A stretch of 64,000 bases of DNA from Solea solea. Its lineage: Eukaryota; Chordata; Actinopteri; Pleuronectiformes; Soleidae. The stretch lies in assembly GCF_958295425.1 (NCBI RefSeq), contig NC_081144.1, positions 21,800,853 to 21,864,852 of the forward strand, written 5' to 3'. Positions within the stretch are counted from its first letter, which is position 1. Each line of letters opens with the position of its first letter. Made by a program: the position numbers and the translations under genes. Positions 1-10,892 of the stretch are shown here, one piece after another. Below the pieces are notes generated by a model, which worked only from the letters and a program-made list of their open reading frames with translations, ran no database searches and had not been told where the DNA came from.

Positions 1-690
1 GCTGCATGTTGCGTCAGAATACATTTACACAGACGGAGGCTTTGCAATAGGTTCATCTTCATTAAAATCTTTCCCATTTCCAATAGTATCGTTCCATCTC
101 TAGCCATGTGATGGACTGGCGTCCTGTCTAGGGTGTACCCCGCCCTTCACCCACATGTGGAGAATAAAGCTGGAGATGGTGGTGTTAAATTAAGATAGGT
201 AGATCCGTTTATGTTAAAGAGCATCAGGTCAATTTAATACAGATTAACTTGCCATAGATTTACCTATTAATGTTACACTCAGTCACAGGAAAAGGAGATG
301 ACTATGATCTGTGTCAGTGAGCTTTGGCACAGTCAGTCTTCATATTACTTCACCACCAAGGGGGGAGAATTTGTTCAATTAGCTGAATAATGCATTATAT
401 TTCTGTGTGTCTAATGGTATTTGTGGCCCCAAAATATTTGCTTTTTATAGCTGATTTCAAGCTGAAACTAAGCAGGACCTGGTATGAACACATTTTTTTT
501 AAAGTAATTAAAATAGAAATTCATAAAGCATCAACTAAAAGCATGTGTCACATATGAATCAAGATACAAACAGACTGCAGGTTGACTGATTTTGATTTAA
601 AAACATAATTGTTCAATCCCATTGACAGGCAGTCTAAATGTAAGATTATAATTGTCTTTTTAGTACTGTGGCTCCTTCCCAGTCAGGTCA
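1..690. other. Non-coding AT-rich DNA
   Basis: No convincing exon, RNA gene or intact element was seen here. The only recognisable piece is the retroelement-like tail at 112-183. The rest is AT-rich unique-looking sequence with short open frames only. Confidence 0.6.
112..183 (+). repeat. Dispersed retroelement-like 3' tail fragment
   Basis: The segment reads like the common teleost tail: 'ggactggcgtcctgtctagg', then 'gtaccccgcc', then 'atgtggagaataaagc'. The same family occurs in this window at 10452-10630 (-), 18833-18892 (+), 42655-42722 (+), 47540-47640 (+) and 48640-48772 (-), and as neighbouring segments at 3430-3572, 32610-32705 and 63745-63900. The family name was not established. 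Confidence 0.7.
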
Positions 691-1063
691 GAGTCAAGTC
701 AAGTCCATTTTATTTATATAGCCCAACATCAAATGCAATTTGCCTCGAAGGGCTTTTCAGTCTGTTCAGCAATTAACACCTTCTGTCTTTAGACCCCTCA
801 CATCAAGTGAGGGATCTCTCCCTCAGGACTGACCAATGCGCAGTAAGTGTCACAATTACAGAAACAATTTCAACAGATTACAAACAAAACATCACATTTA
901 CAAAGAGTGGAAAATACAGAAATTAAAACAGTTTGAAAACTCTCTTTGCCTAAGGGCAGATACATTCACAGGTAGATTACAGTTGGGGGGAGGAGTCTGG
1001 GACAATGAGCCTTGGGGTGATCAGAGAGGCAGTAAAAACACATCACAACCTGTTTAATTTCAA
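691..1063 (+). repeat. Teleost dispersed repeat with 'tttatttatatagccc' head
   Basis: It begins with a short tandem of 'gtcaa' units followed by 'attttatttatatagccca', a very common start of a teleost interspersed repeat, and continues through 'agacccctcacatc...gtgagggatctctccctc'. A 73-codon open frame inside it (836-1057) has no recognisable domain and is treated as incidental. The right boundary is approximate. Confidence 0.6.
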
Positions 1064-1450
1064 TACTTTAAAATGTGAAGATTAAATAACATTAGCTGAT
1101 ATCCATACAGTACACAGTGGTTTAGTTAAACTTTAATTGCATTAATGAAGTTTCTTGTGTCCAACATGAAGGAAAAATCCAAAAAGCCTCTGTACAAAAC
1201 GTCCTGCTCGCCACAGCCTCCATTCCAATTTTCCACCGCAGATTAGTTTTGGCAAATTGCAGCATGCTCATATGTTTAGAACGCATTCATCATTAATGTG
1301 GCGTGAACGGTGGAAAGTGGGTGAAGATGAAAACATTTAAGTAGGATATGCATCGGCAGGGCTGCCTCAACAAATGTGTCAAGTGTGTCGGCAATTTAAG
1401 AGGAAGAGAAAAGGGAGATGGAGTTTAAAACATGTCAGGGAATTAACACC
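1064..1450. other. Unique non-coding block, possible conserved element
   Basis: This stretch resembles no repeat in the window. It has balanced composition with homeodomain-type cores (ATTAAT and TTAAT near 1130-1150 and 1290) and no sustained open frame. These traits are typical of conserved non-coding elements, but conservation was not tested. Confidence 0.2.
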
Positions 1451-1915
1451 ATTTCCAATTTTCTTAACGAGGAGGGAGGGACAAGAGCAGACGAGGGGAC
1501 AGATGAGCAGATGATGGATTGGGCTTTGGAAGGTTGTGACTGGGAAAAATGGACTAGAACGGTTTTACGGCCCATCTGCTTGAAGATCTGAAGGAGGTTA
1601 CAGGTGAATATTAAGTGTGTAACAGGCGACACTAGATATGATCAAACCCTCTTTTCATGTCAAGATGACATTGTGTTCTGTCAAGTCGCTGCTATGAAAG
1701 GCTCCGTCTGTCTCCAAGGTCAAACGGCTTTATTTGAGAAGCCTGTGGTTAAACTGTTGATTGAGTTGATTGAAGTCTGCCTTAGTTCCACCAGTGTCTC
1801 GTGTTTGCATCGAGTGGAACGGTTCAGTTCAGTTCAGTTTGGTATTTTTTGCATTTCCATTAGGAATAGTACCAAAATAACCAGCCCATACTGTATGTAC
1901 CCTTGGTTTTTGACG

Positions 1916-2170
1916 TCATTCAGAAATACTCTTCTTTATACCTTTTTTGTAACAAGTGCTTATTTGAGTTACTGTTGTCCCTCTATCATTTCTAACCAGT
2001 CTGGTCATTCTCCTCTGACCTCTAGCATGACATTTTCTTCCCAGAGTGCTGCAGCTCACTGGTTATCTGCTCTATTTCTTAGACCACTTTCTGTGAGCCC
2101 TAGAGATGGTTGTGTGTGAAAAGCCCATTAGATCATCACTTCCTAAAATACTCAGACCAACAACCATGCC
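1916..2170 (-). pseudogene. Tc1/mariner-type transposase relic (N-terminal DNA-binding part)
   Basis: Reverse-strand translation from 2170 downward gives a helix-turn-helix-like segment (GLSILGSDDLMGFSHTTISR, then a KWSKK stretch) ending in a stop. After a short degenerate stretch a second segment follows, with 'GQRRMTRLVRNDRG' and 'TVTQISTCYKKGIKKSISE', ending in a stop near 1916. Both match the two successive helix-turn-helix blocks of a Tc1-like transposase that is abundant in fish. At least two in-frame stops break it and no catalytic DDE part is present, so it is a dead fragment. Confidence 0.8.
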
Positions 2171-2204
2171 ACTTTTATTATTATTATCACTTGACACACC
2201 TTTC

Positions 2205-2312
2205 TTCATCAGTCTGAAGCTCAGTTTGAACCTCAGTAGAACGACTGTAATGTAAAGCAGCTTTGAGTGGTCATCAAAATGAAAAAAACTGCTATATAAA
2301 TACACAACATTT
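2205..2312 (+). repeat. Teleost repeat tail ending 'gctatataaatac'
   Basis: It contains 'aaagcagctttgagtggtca' followed by 'actgctatataaatacac', the usual end of a short interspersed repeat frequent in fish genomes. It abuts the Tc1-type relic and probably marks a nested or adjacent insertion. Confidence 0.6.
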
Positions 2313-3429
2313 ACACGTTTTTTTATTTAACCAATTTTTTTTAGCTCTGCACAATATTAATACTTCCACAACCTGGACCTACTTGACGGTTGCCTAGCAA
2401 CACTAACAATGAGCATATCCTGCACACTACACAGGCTATGTCCACTACTTTGTTCATGTTAATGTATATTTCCATTAATTGTGCAGCCAGAGAAAAAGGA
2501 GTGTGAGAGTTGCTTTGGTTTGTATGAATCTGGCGAGTTAACAGCTCGATCTGAGTTCACTGTTTTATTGTGTCTTGACACATTTTTTTATTTTGTTTAG
2601 GCTATATTTTTTAATCAGAAAGCATTATAAGACATCAGGCTTATATTAAGTATCTCACCGGTACCCATTCACTGCCAAGATCTCCCTCGCTGATGTCACA
2701 TAAACACTGTGAGATTTCCATATCCTGCTCCTTCTCATCCTCTCCTGATGACTGCTAATTTTAATTCAAATTTAATTTCTGGAAAAAAAGTATTTTCGGG
2801 CATAATTTATAACATCTGGATCACGCTGTGCATGTCTACTGCATCTTGAGAGAGACAGAGACAGAGAGAGAATCTGCTCTGAACCAGGCATAACGGTGTG
2901 GGTTGACAGTGCCTGACAGTGAGTGTAATTTTTCATTATAATGCACACCTGTGATATTCATGGGAGATTCATGGAATGCCTCAACCAATCAATTACTTGC
3001 TCACAACTGGTCAGAACTAACTGTATAGAGGTTACATACTGTATGGCTACATTACTCTCGGTCACAGTATCGTGCACAGACATATGGAGAGACGGAAATT
3101 AAAATGAATTCTCCACAACAAAGGCCCTCCTTTAGAAACAATAGGTTTTTAAATTTATATTTTGCATTAGAGGCCACATATGAATGGCAGCCAGTTGGGC
3201 ACTTCATGTTCTTACCACTCTAGGGGATACTGTAATTCAATTTAATTTTACTTTATGTTGCTTATTGTATAGATAAATCTGTTTTGCATTCTGTTTTTGT
3301 GAGTGAGCTCAATCCAAGCCCAGGTAGCCCACACACACACATACAGTACATATTAAACACTTGAAATATTGATCTGATAAAGATTCAAGTCATTCCAACA
3401 AATTACAGAATTGAGGTTGTCATAGTCCA
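2313..3429. other. Non-coding DNA without recognised features
   Basis: AT-rich DNA with no exon-like frame or recognisable element. A short GA-rich run lies at about 2848-2870 and a short CA run at about 3330-3341. Confidence 0.6.
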
Positions 3430-3572
3430 TTGCAGGGCCACACAGAGACAAACAACCATGTATTCTCACTGTCCCACCTATGGTCAATTTAACAGTGAGT
3501 GTCCAATTAACCTCTGCATGTTTTTGGAATGTGGGAGGAAACAGACACCCACACACACACATGGAGAAAGGC
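3430..3572 (-). repeat. Retroelement-like repeat fragment ('tttttggaatgtgggaggaa')
   Basis: It carries the teleost repeat segment 'aattaacctctgcatg' followed by 'tttttggaatgtgggaggaa' and a short CA run. The same block recurs at 63745-63900. In fish these blocks lie next to the 'gtaccccgcc' tail in a longer retroelement, so this is another piece of that family. Confidence 0.65.
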
Positions 3573-4600
3573 CTTTGCTCCGTGTGGCCCCGGAAATGAG
3601 ATTTGTTGAATTTCATAAATCTGTACCCATTTTTATACAGTTATGGTTGATTTTTCTGCTATAATCTGCACCATCTGGTAAGTTTGTTAGTAAATGTCTG
3701 AACTCCATAAGATCGAGCAGCTTGAGAGTATTTTATTATAATTTTTATAATAATCACAAATCTAAAGGAAATTTAGTAGTAACTGGAACAGTAAAAGGAG
3801 GCATTCTCCAAAGGAAATCCTTTTTTGTTGAGCACACTGAACTAGACATGTGAGTCAAAGTTCAAGTCAATCAGACTCGCAGTTTGAGAGCTGTTCTGTT
3901 ACCCGAGATTGCCATTTGTGACTCTAAATGACAGCACAACCATCTGGCTGATTGAGCATTTACACATCATTTGCAGTTATCGAGCAAAGTTTGATGTTTC
4001 CGCCTCATTCCAGCTGAGGTCAACTTGAGCTGCGGAACGCTATAAAAATAATGAGAATAATTTAAATAATCATTAGCTGCAGATGCACTTCAATCAAGTC
4101 AATTGGATGGTCTTTACAAAATGGCCAGCTTACACTTGCATGGTCATTACTGCCTCTATCTCTACAGCCCAGTAACCTCCTGCCCCATGTTTTGGTGTCT
4201 TATCATACGTTCACTGGCATTTCTTGCCTCGTGCATTATGTATATGCCATATCTCACAGAAACATGTCTCGCGTTATTTCGGCTTTTTGTCCTGTCTGAA
4301 TGCTGAATAGTGCATCCTTTCCATCAAATACAAATGTAAAGCTATTTGTTGCTATAAATGGTCCAGTCTTCCCTTGACGCAAATGGCTCTAAATTATTCA
4401 TTCTTGCCTTGTGTTGACAGCAGGCACAGCAAAGTATAAAGGCTAAACATGACAGACTATAAATGCAATTGTTAAGAGGGATGTTTACATCAAATTAACC
4501 AATCCGTTTGCAAGTCTGAGCAGCAAAAAAAAAAAGGATGTTCGTCCTGCATTAGCCACATGACAGCAGTAACATTTCCAACAGTTTTCATCAGACAATC
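3573..4600. other. Unique non-coding DNA with a possible enhancer-like block (3870-4090)
   Basis: No exon or repeat was recognised. The part at 3870-4090 ends with a MEF2-like site (CTATAAAAATAA, 4040-4051) followed by several AT-rich homeodomain-like cores. This is suggestive of a regulatory element but untested. Confidence 0.25.
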
Positions 4601-5590
4601 AAAGGGAATAGCTCACTCTGAAGCACATCCATATGGAGCTTGCCCTCCCTGCCTTTACAGATGCTTAACAAGGATGGCTGTATATTTTTAACTTCTGCGC
4701 GCATTAAAATATCAAATATGAGGTGACAAACATCTCATGTGTTTCTGTGTCATCATGGCTTATGAAAGCTCTATCAGACGCGTACTGTATGTGTTGCTTG
4801 TGTTTCTGGATGCATTGTGAAGCAAAAGGCAGTCTCCCATCGTCATACATGAAGGCTGCACAGTCTGTCTTGATCACAGCTGTTTAATGGCTTAAAGCCG
4901 GCTATTTTAAACACAATACAGAAATTAAAGCACTGTACGTGGTTTCTTTTTGACTCCTCTCACTCCCCCATGTGTAAACACACAACTGTGCTTCTTCTGT
5001 CTCTACCTACTCACACACTTAATGACACGCAGTCCACATTGGATGATCTTGCCAAAAATATGCCAGGCCCATCGGTAATCCCTGCAAGCTTGGAATAGAA
5101 CTGAAAAACCCAAAATGCTAACATGATCATCCGCCACTTAGTTACATAAGCACTTGTGCTTGCGTGTAGCTACTGGTGGAGTAGTCTTTTCATTCAACCT
5201 GCTGCCGCACACTTTAAAATGATCATAGATGTACTACCCACATACACCCCCATTATTCCATGTGTCAAAAATCCTGTTTAATCACACATTTGAACTGGTT
5301 TTTGACCAGTGGGAATGTAATTGGTTTTCACTTGAGTCAAATGACGGCAATGCACCCAGGTTTTTATCTGATTCAGCTTGGCCTTGGTGGGAAAGCAAGA
5401 CCCAGGTGCATACAACAATTTTTCTTCATCGGCCTCATTTTTGCAATGATGCAAATTCCTGCATCTTTTCTGCACTTTTGCTATGACACACATTCATCTT
5501 CTGGCTGTAAGTGTAGCAGTAAGTGTAAGTGTAGTGTATTAGCAATAAATGTTAGTTCCAAACCTTACTTTTTACAATTTGGGACAGAAC
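4601..5590. other. Non-coding DNA without recognised features
   Basis: Unique-looking DNA. Overlapping open frames of 85 and 138 codons at 5229-5676 run in different frames, show no domain and extend into the mobile element at 5591, so they are not called as genes. Short imperfect 'agtgtaagtgt' repeats occur near 5510-5535. Confidence 0.55.
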
Positions 5591-6225
5591 TTAAAGGTGA
5601 CATAGAATGCTTGTATCACACATATATGTTAGTTATGGAGGTCTACTTACATATATTAACTTGTTTTCATGGTTAAAAACCTACTCGTCGCTGCAAACGA
5701 GCCAATCAAAATATCTCCTCACTGACGCTCTCATCAGCCGCGCTGTTTCAGACCAAAACCACACCCCCAGAATGTGGACTGTGTTGTGATTGGCCAGCCA
5801 ACGAGAGCTTTCCCACTGTCCTGTGATTGGCCAGGTACCTGGAAGTGACGTAATAGATAGGCCAGCTCTCAGATACACAGCTCCCCCTCTGGCACGGTGG
5901 ATGCTCTGCATCTCAGCAGCTACAACGAGAGTAGTTGTTCTTCTTCTTCTGCGGTTGAATGTACGCAACCGGATGTGCCCGGACTAGTGCCCGCACCGGG
6001 AGGCGCTACAGTGGTGAGAGGAGTGGTGAGGATTTCTGATGACAACATCAAATTAAGGAAGTGCCGATCCGCTTCGCAGAGCCCAGGAAAACAATACAAC
6101 ACTATTTTCTCAGCAGTTGCTGAACTGTTTGTTCTGAAACTTTAGGGTTTCATAAACGAGGTAATGACGCAGATACACACACAAACGCAGCGTTAATTGG
6201 AGCTTCCGGTCTATGTGGGCTTTAA
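5591..6225. mobile_element. TTAA-flanked miniature transposon, T2/Kolobok-like, copy 1
   Basis: A 627-bp body (5595-6221) is flanked by TTAA on both sides. Its left end reads AGGTGACATAGA; the right end is a decayed inverted copy (TCTATGTGGGCT). A second copy at 59846-60478 differs at only about 15-20 positions by eye and a few small indels. The terminus TTAAAGGTG fits the TTAAAGGRR signature of T2/Kolobok-type elements. The interior holds two inverted CCAAT-type motifs (GATTGGCCA) and CpG-rich sequence but no transposase, so it is non-autonomous. PiggyBac origin is the main alternative because it also targets TTAA. Confidence 0.85.
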
Positions 6226-6299
6226 TATTTTCAAACACGAGAGGGGCCACCATGGAAATCAGGGAAAAACCCGCTTGGGACGTGTATTTTCAGCCCTTA

Positions 6300-6442
6300 T
6301 GGGCCCAACATTGACATGTTGGTTGGGACTATGCCAGTGAGTTTTGGCTGTAGGGATAAGTCAGCAAGCTCTGGCAGCCAGGTTAAAGTGCCCGTATAGA
6401 CTCCTCTTCAACGTATTCCTGACTGATTGGACTACTGACTCT

Positions 6443-6519
<77 letters not shown>

Positions 6520-6655
6520 CACACTTCACCTGCAATAACCTTTCTTGTTTTCTGTTTTGTTCATTTCTATTTCAATGGTTGCTGAGAGTCTCGGGAGGAA
6601 ATTTTGTTGTGCTTGCATAATGACAATAAAGAATCTTGAATCTTGAATCTTGAAT
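6300..6655 (+). repeat. Retroelement-like 3' end with internal (AT)35
   Basis: The segment ends with 'ttgcacacttcacctgcaat', then 'tgacaataaagaatc' and three tandem 'ttgaatc' units, a familiar 3' end of dispersed fish repeats. The perfect AT tract (6447-6516) sits inside it. The left limit is uncertain. Confidence 0.5.
6447..6516. repeat. Perfect (AT)35 microsatellite
   Basis: Seventy bases of uninterrupted AT dinucleotide. Lack of interruptions suggests ongoing length change; tracts of this type can form cruciforms. Confidence 0.97.
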
Positions 6656-8307
6656 ACTGCCCCCACGATTTCCGGTGGTATTGCCCTGTTTCGTCCATTA
6701 TCGTGAGCTCTCCTGCAATGTGCTCGATGACAGACAAAATTAATGCAATGTACGAACTAAAGGCTCAGTCCGTCTCCATCTTTTGCATAGAGTACAAATG
6801 GGCCGTGATGGCACTGTGGTGGTGTTATTTTTTTCTTCCTCCTGCTCATTTTTTTGCCAAGTTTGTCACGTCACAATTCATGCACGTGTGAAAAAATGGC
6901 AAAAGCGCTAATTGTCTATTTTTAGTGAGTTCACACACCCCAGGTATTCCCGCTATTTTTAGTGTGACTATAGTCAACACAGATGTCATTGTGTGCAAGA
7001 CATGAATGGTCGTAGTCACTGAAAAATATTGCTGCCGCCGGGGACACAAGGAAAAACAGATTTGAAGTGTAGTGTGTAACTTTTAAATATTAACAATTGT
7101 CCATTACATTCAAACCTATCAGCTCCACACTACTGTGTTTATCAGTATAGCTTCCCTACACTGGTTCCTTGTACAGTTTAGAATTCAATTTGAAATCAAT
7201 TCAAACTTCATTACCTTGTCATAGTTGTTGATTCTGTGGAGTTGGTTGAATTCAAAACGTTTTGAATTTTTTTTTGTAATATTGTTGTATCTGTCCTATC
7301 CATAATTCATTTTAAACATTTCTTTAATGTTTCCATGTATATTTTGCATTCATCAAGAGTTTTTTAGAACTATTGATCAAAACAATGTGGACAGTATGTG
7401 CTTCTTGTCCCCACTAGTCTCTGTGCTACTGCTGTATACACAGAAATGCTCCCTCAGTCAAGTCTGATAGTATTGCTTGACAGAGCCTGTATTCAGATGA
7501 AGGATGTGGCATACAAAATACAATTGTTTCTGTCTACAGGCCAAATAGAGGCAGAGCAATAACAAAAATCACTAAAAGACTCTACTTATAAAATATATGC
7601 CGGACTAAATCTTCAAATTAAACTATTCCTTTAACATTCAGATTTGTTTATTGCTCATTGAGGAGGCAAGTGGCACAGCTCCTCCCAAAATCCACTGCTC
7701 ATCCAGGGAGCGGAGCTCCACGCTGTCTGAGCTCACGGTCAAACAGTTTGCTCATGTCAGCTAAGCTCAGAGATTTAGTGCACACCCAGTTTACCCAGTT
7801 TAATATTCCAGACACCAACATTATAAATGCTTAACAGTTGCACAGCCTTGATTCATGGCCTTGTTCTGGCCTTACACTGGATTTCATTGAGCCTGTAACG
7901 ACCTACACTGGGTGTATGTGTAGTGTCTGATGAATAAAAATCTCACTGTTGCTTTTGTTCAACCAAATATGAACCAAAGACTGAAAACCTACTGAATCAT
8001 GCAGGACAAAATCATTAGGCAGAGAAACACAGCAAAGGAGCTACAAAGTATAGAAAATGTAAGAGCATAAAACACAGCATGCAAGTTATTGTGTTCCTTT
8101 AATTTTGATTTATTTTCATACTAAATTTAATGGCTCTCCAGTCCACATGAGTTAAATAAGAGTCAAAGTGTAATTCATAGCACCGAATGTGTCTTTTAGC
8201 TCAGTTGCAAAACTATTCAACAGCAACAGAAGCAACAGTGGAAACTAGGGTCAGTGTTAATCATTTTTTCACTGACTTGTGTCTAGGGCATGTTTATTTA
8301 TCTCTAC
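6656..8307. other. Non-coding DNA without recognised features
   Basis: Unique-looking, AT-rich DNA. No frame longer than about 80 codons has a recognisable domain. No RNA gene was seen. Confidence 0.55.
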
Positions 8308-9334
8308 TTAAAGGGGACATATTATGCAAAATCAACTTTTTAACCATTTCAATACTTATATTTGGGACTCTGGAGGCCCTACCAGTTGCCAAAGTGTGGA
8401 AAAAGAATACTCAGTCATGTTTTCGTGGTCCACCTTAGTGTAAGCATAGGCGATAAAACACGCGATGTTGAATTCCCTGCACTTATGACGGCAGCATGCG
8501 CCTTTCACCGCGAATGTTACCATCCCACCAGTAAGTTTACCTCGAGAGCTCCACCTTAGCTCCACCTTGTCCCTATAAAATGCGAGAGTGCAGGCTAGGG
8601 AGGAAGAGCGGTATCATGTCGACTCGGAGGGACTAGTGTGCTGTTGGTGGCTGCACAGTGGAGCACAGTGTTTTACACAAACTTCCAGCCTCAGAGGATT
8701 TTATATATGAAGCTAATGTGCCGGATAAAGTCAGCAAACGTGTGTTCGTGTGTTCGCACCACCATCAGACTGCGGCCAGCGGTCGCCATATTTAGTCAGC
8801 GACTGTATTTCATTGACGTACAAACACACATTTTTACAGTCACATACAGCGGCAGTTTATGCAGCTCGCTGCTGGTGATCAGCGGTGGCAATCTGCGGTG
8901 CTGTCCCTAAGTGTTTTTAACTGATTTACAGTTCGGCAGTGTTCGGCTTGATCCTTGTGTCGGACGTCTCTTCCTGTGACGACACTCTCGCTGTTTTCCG
9001 CGCACGCTGCCATGTTGATATTGTCAGAGAACTAGTGGAGGGAGGGGGAGAGGAATGGAGCGGAGGGAACAGGAGCTGAGTGAGTGCAGTAAAAAGGACA
9101 AATCAGAAACCCCCTGGAAGAAGTGGGTGTGTGTTTGCCTGTGTCTCATTTGCATATAAAGGGACCATGCACAAAACCGAGCATTCTGAAAGGGGCGGTT
9201 TTGGCAGGGTTATTGAACTGCTATGGTGCTTCATCCTTATGGTATTTTGACCAAAGCATGTCACAGACATGTTCATTAGGACACCAGGGAACTATTTTAA
9301 CTTGGGGAAATAGGGTATAATATGTCTCCTTTAA
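8308..9334. mobile_element. TTAA-flanked transposon of 1019 bp, T2/Kolobok-like
   Basis: TTAA occurs at 8308-8311 and 9331-9334. The left end AGGGGACATATTATG matches the inverted right end (AGGAGACATATTATA) at 13 of 15 positions. The start TTAAAGGGG fits TTAAAGGRR. The interior has a TATAAAA motif at about 8574-8580 and GC-richer sequence at 8600-9060. The longest internal open frame is 90 codons with no transposase similarity, so the copy is non-autonomous. Confidence 0.85.
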
Positions 9335-9586
9335 GTCATGCCCTGTGGTGGCAGCCACCCGAGCATGTGTTGTACCAGAGTACTTTGATTTCAGGAACAG
9401 ACTTTCCCCTAAACTGTTTGACTATTATCAAACACCAATTCATTTTTTTTGTATTATATTAACTCTTAAGTTAATAATGCGTTGACTAAATACATAAACA
9501 AATGTGAAATTGATAGCCTTTTGCTGTCATACCTATTCAATTATACTGTTTAGCCCAATGAATTTTCCAAGCAACCTTCTAAAAAG
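9335..9586. other. Short non-coding spacer
   Basis: AT-rich sequence between the TTAA element and the LINE relic. Nothing else was recognised. Confidence 0.6.
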
Positions 9587-9760
9587 ATGTTGAAGATGGA
9601 GTTGCCGTGCAGGAGGAAAAGAAAAAAACCACAGAGAAGGTTCATGGATGTTGTGAAGGAGAACATGAAGACAGTTGATGTAACAGAAGAGGATGTAAGG
9701 GAAAGGATAAGATGGAGGCAGATGATCCTCTGTGGCGACCTCTAAAGAAAGAAGAAGAGT
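9587..9760 (+). pseudogene. RTE-type LINE relic, C-terminal end of the polyprotein
   Basis: Reading from the ATG at 9587 gives MLKMELPCRRKRKK. After a one-base frame shift it continues as RFMDVVKENMKTVDVTEEDV, then RERIRWRQMILCGDL and a stop at 9743-9745. These are the hallmark residues of the extreme C-terminus of RTE-type fish LINEs. An 'aaagaaagaagaag' tail follows, as expected for a 3' end. The rest of the element is absent. The reverse-strand copy at 41257-41500 carries the same region. Confidence 0.85.
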
Positions 9761-10451
9761 CTGATTGATGCCTAAACTGTTTCACTCCCCTTCATGCACG
9801 TAACTTATTTCTGTGAACCAGCTGAAATTGATGTACCAGACGAGCAGTGCTATTTTTTAAAATAAGTTTTTTGACCAATAAAGGAGTTTAGCCCAGAAAA
9901 AAAATAATGTGTGCACCTTTCATTTTACAAAATATAGTCAGAGTAACCCTGTCTGTCTAACCGCTGCTCTCTCTCTGCCCTGCACAAAAATGAGTTTCTC
10001 ATATAATTTAGAGATGATTGAAACAGACCATTTCGCAGGGAATAGGAGTGAGCGTTTCCCCATTGACCCTTGCCCCCTCCCAAACAACCTCCCATCCCCC
10101 AGCATGATGAGGTAACATCCTACTGGAGCTGTAAATCCCTGACAGTCATGGAGGCATGCTTGGGAGCAGACAGAAATAGAAATGCAAATGTTCGGAGTTG
10201 CATAACACGTCATATAGGAACCATTATCATTCACGTGCCACATCCTGTTATGAAGTTGGGGTGTAAGAAATGCTGATGCAGTGCAGTTTACAAAAATGCT
10301 CTCCACCCAAATTTAAATTCATGTTTTCATCCGTGTATTGTATTGTTTAATACCTGACATTTTATTCATGCAACACATGGCAGCATCTATTGCCATGAAA
10401 GCCACATCATTCAGTGAGCACTCAAAATCATATCAATCAATGAATAATTTT
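9761..10451. other. Non-coding DNA without recognised features
   Basis: No element or exon recognised. A 122-codon reverse open frame at 9938-10306 has no domain and overlaps a forward frame, so it is treated as chance. Confidence 0.55.
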
Positions 10452-10630
10452 TCATTCACTTTCTACCGCTTTATTGTCCACATGAGGTCATGGGGTCGCT
10501 GGAACCATTCCCAACTAAAGTAGGGCAAAAGGCGGGGTAGACCCTGCAAAGGTTGCCAGTCCTCGGCTGAACTGGGATCCTGTGACCTTTTTGCTGTGTG
10601 GCAACAATGCCAGCCACTGCACCACCGCCT
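10452..10630 (-). repeat. Retroelement-like tail, long copy
   Basis: The reverse strand reads as the teleost tail family: 'tttctaccgctttattgtcc' near 10458 on the + strand, then 'ggcggggtagaccctgcaaa', then 'ccagccactgcaccaccgcc' at the far end. This is one of the more complete copies in the window. Confidence 0.75.
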
Positions 10631-10892
10631 AGTGAGAAGTGAATGACTTAACATGTCATATATGAACTAGAGCAGATAATAGGATGGTTGAATCTGATGG
10701 AATGCTATGATAGGAGCAAGCCCAAAGAGAAGGGGTACAGTATAGAGGATGTGGAACCTACGCATGTTTTTATAAATTCACATCTATATTGAGCAAGAAA
10801 CAACTGCTAGCTCAGTGTTCTTTTATAAGAACGCATAACTGTCCGGCTTACTATCACAGTTAGAGATTGATAAGGTACAACGTGCCTCGTCA

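Noticed and set aside
5790..5987. 60-odd codon frame conserved between 5790-5987 and 60044-60238
   Set aside because: The conservation is explained by two copies of the same miniature transposon. Indels between copies shift or shorten the frames, so there is no sign of protein-level constraint.
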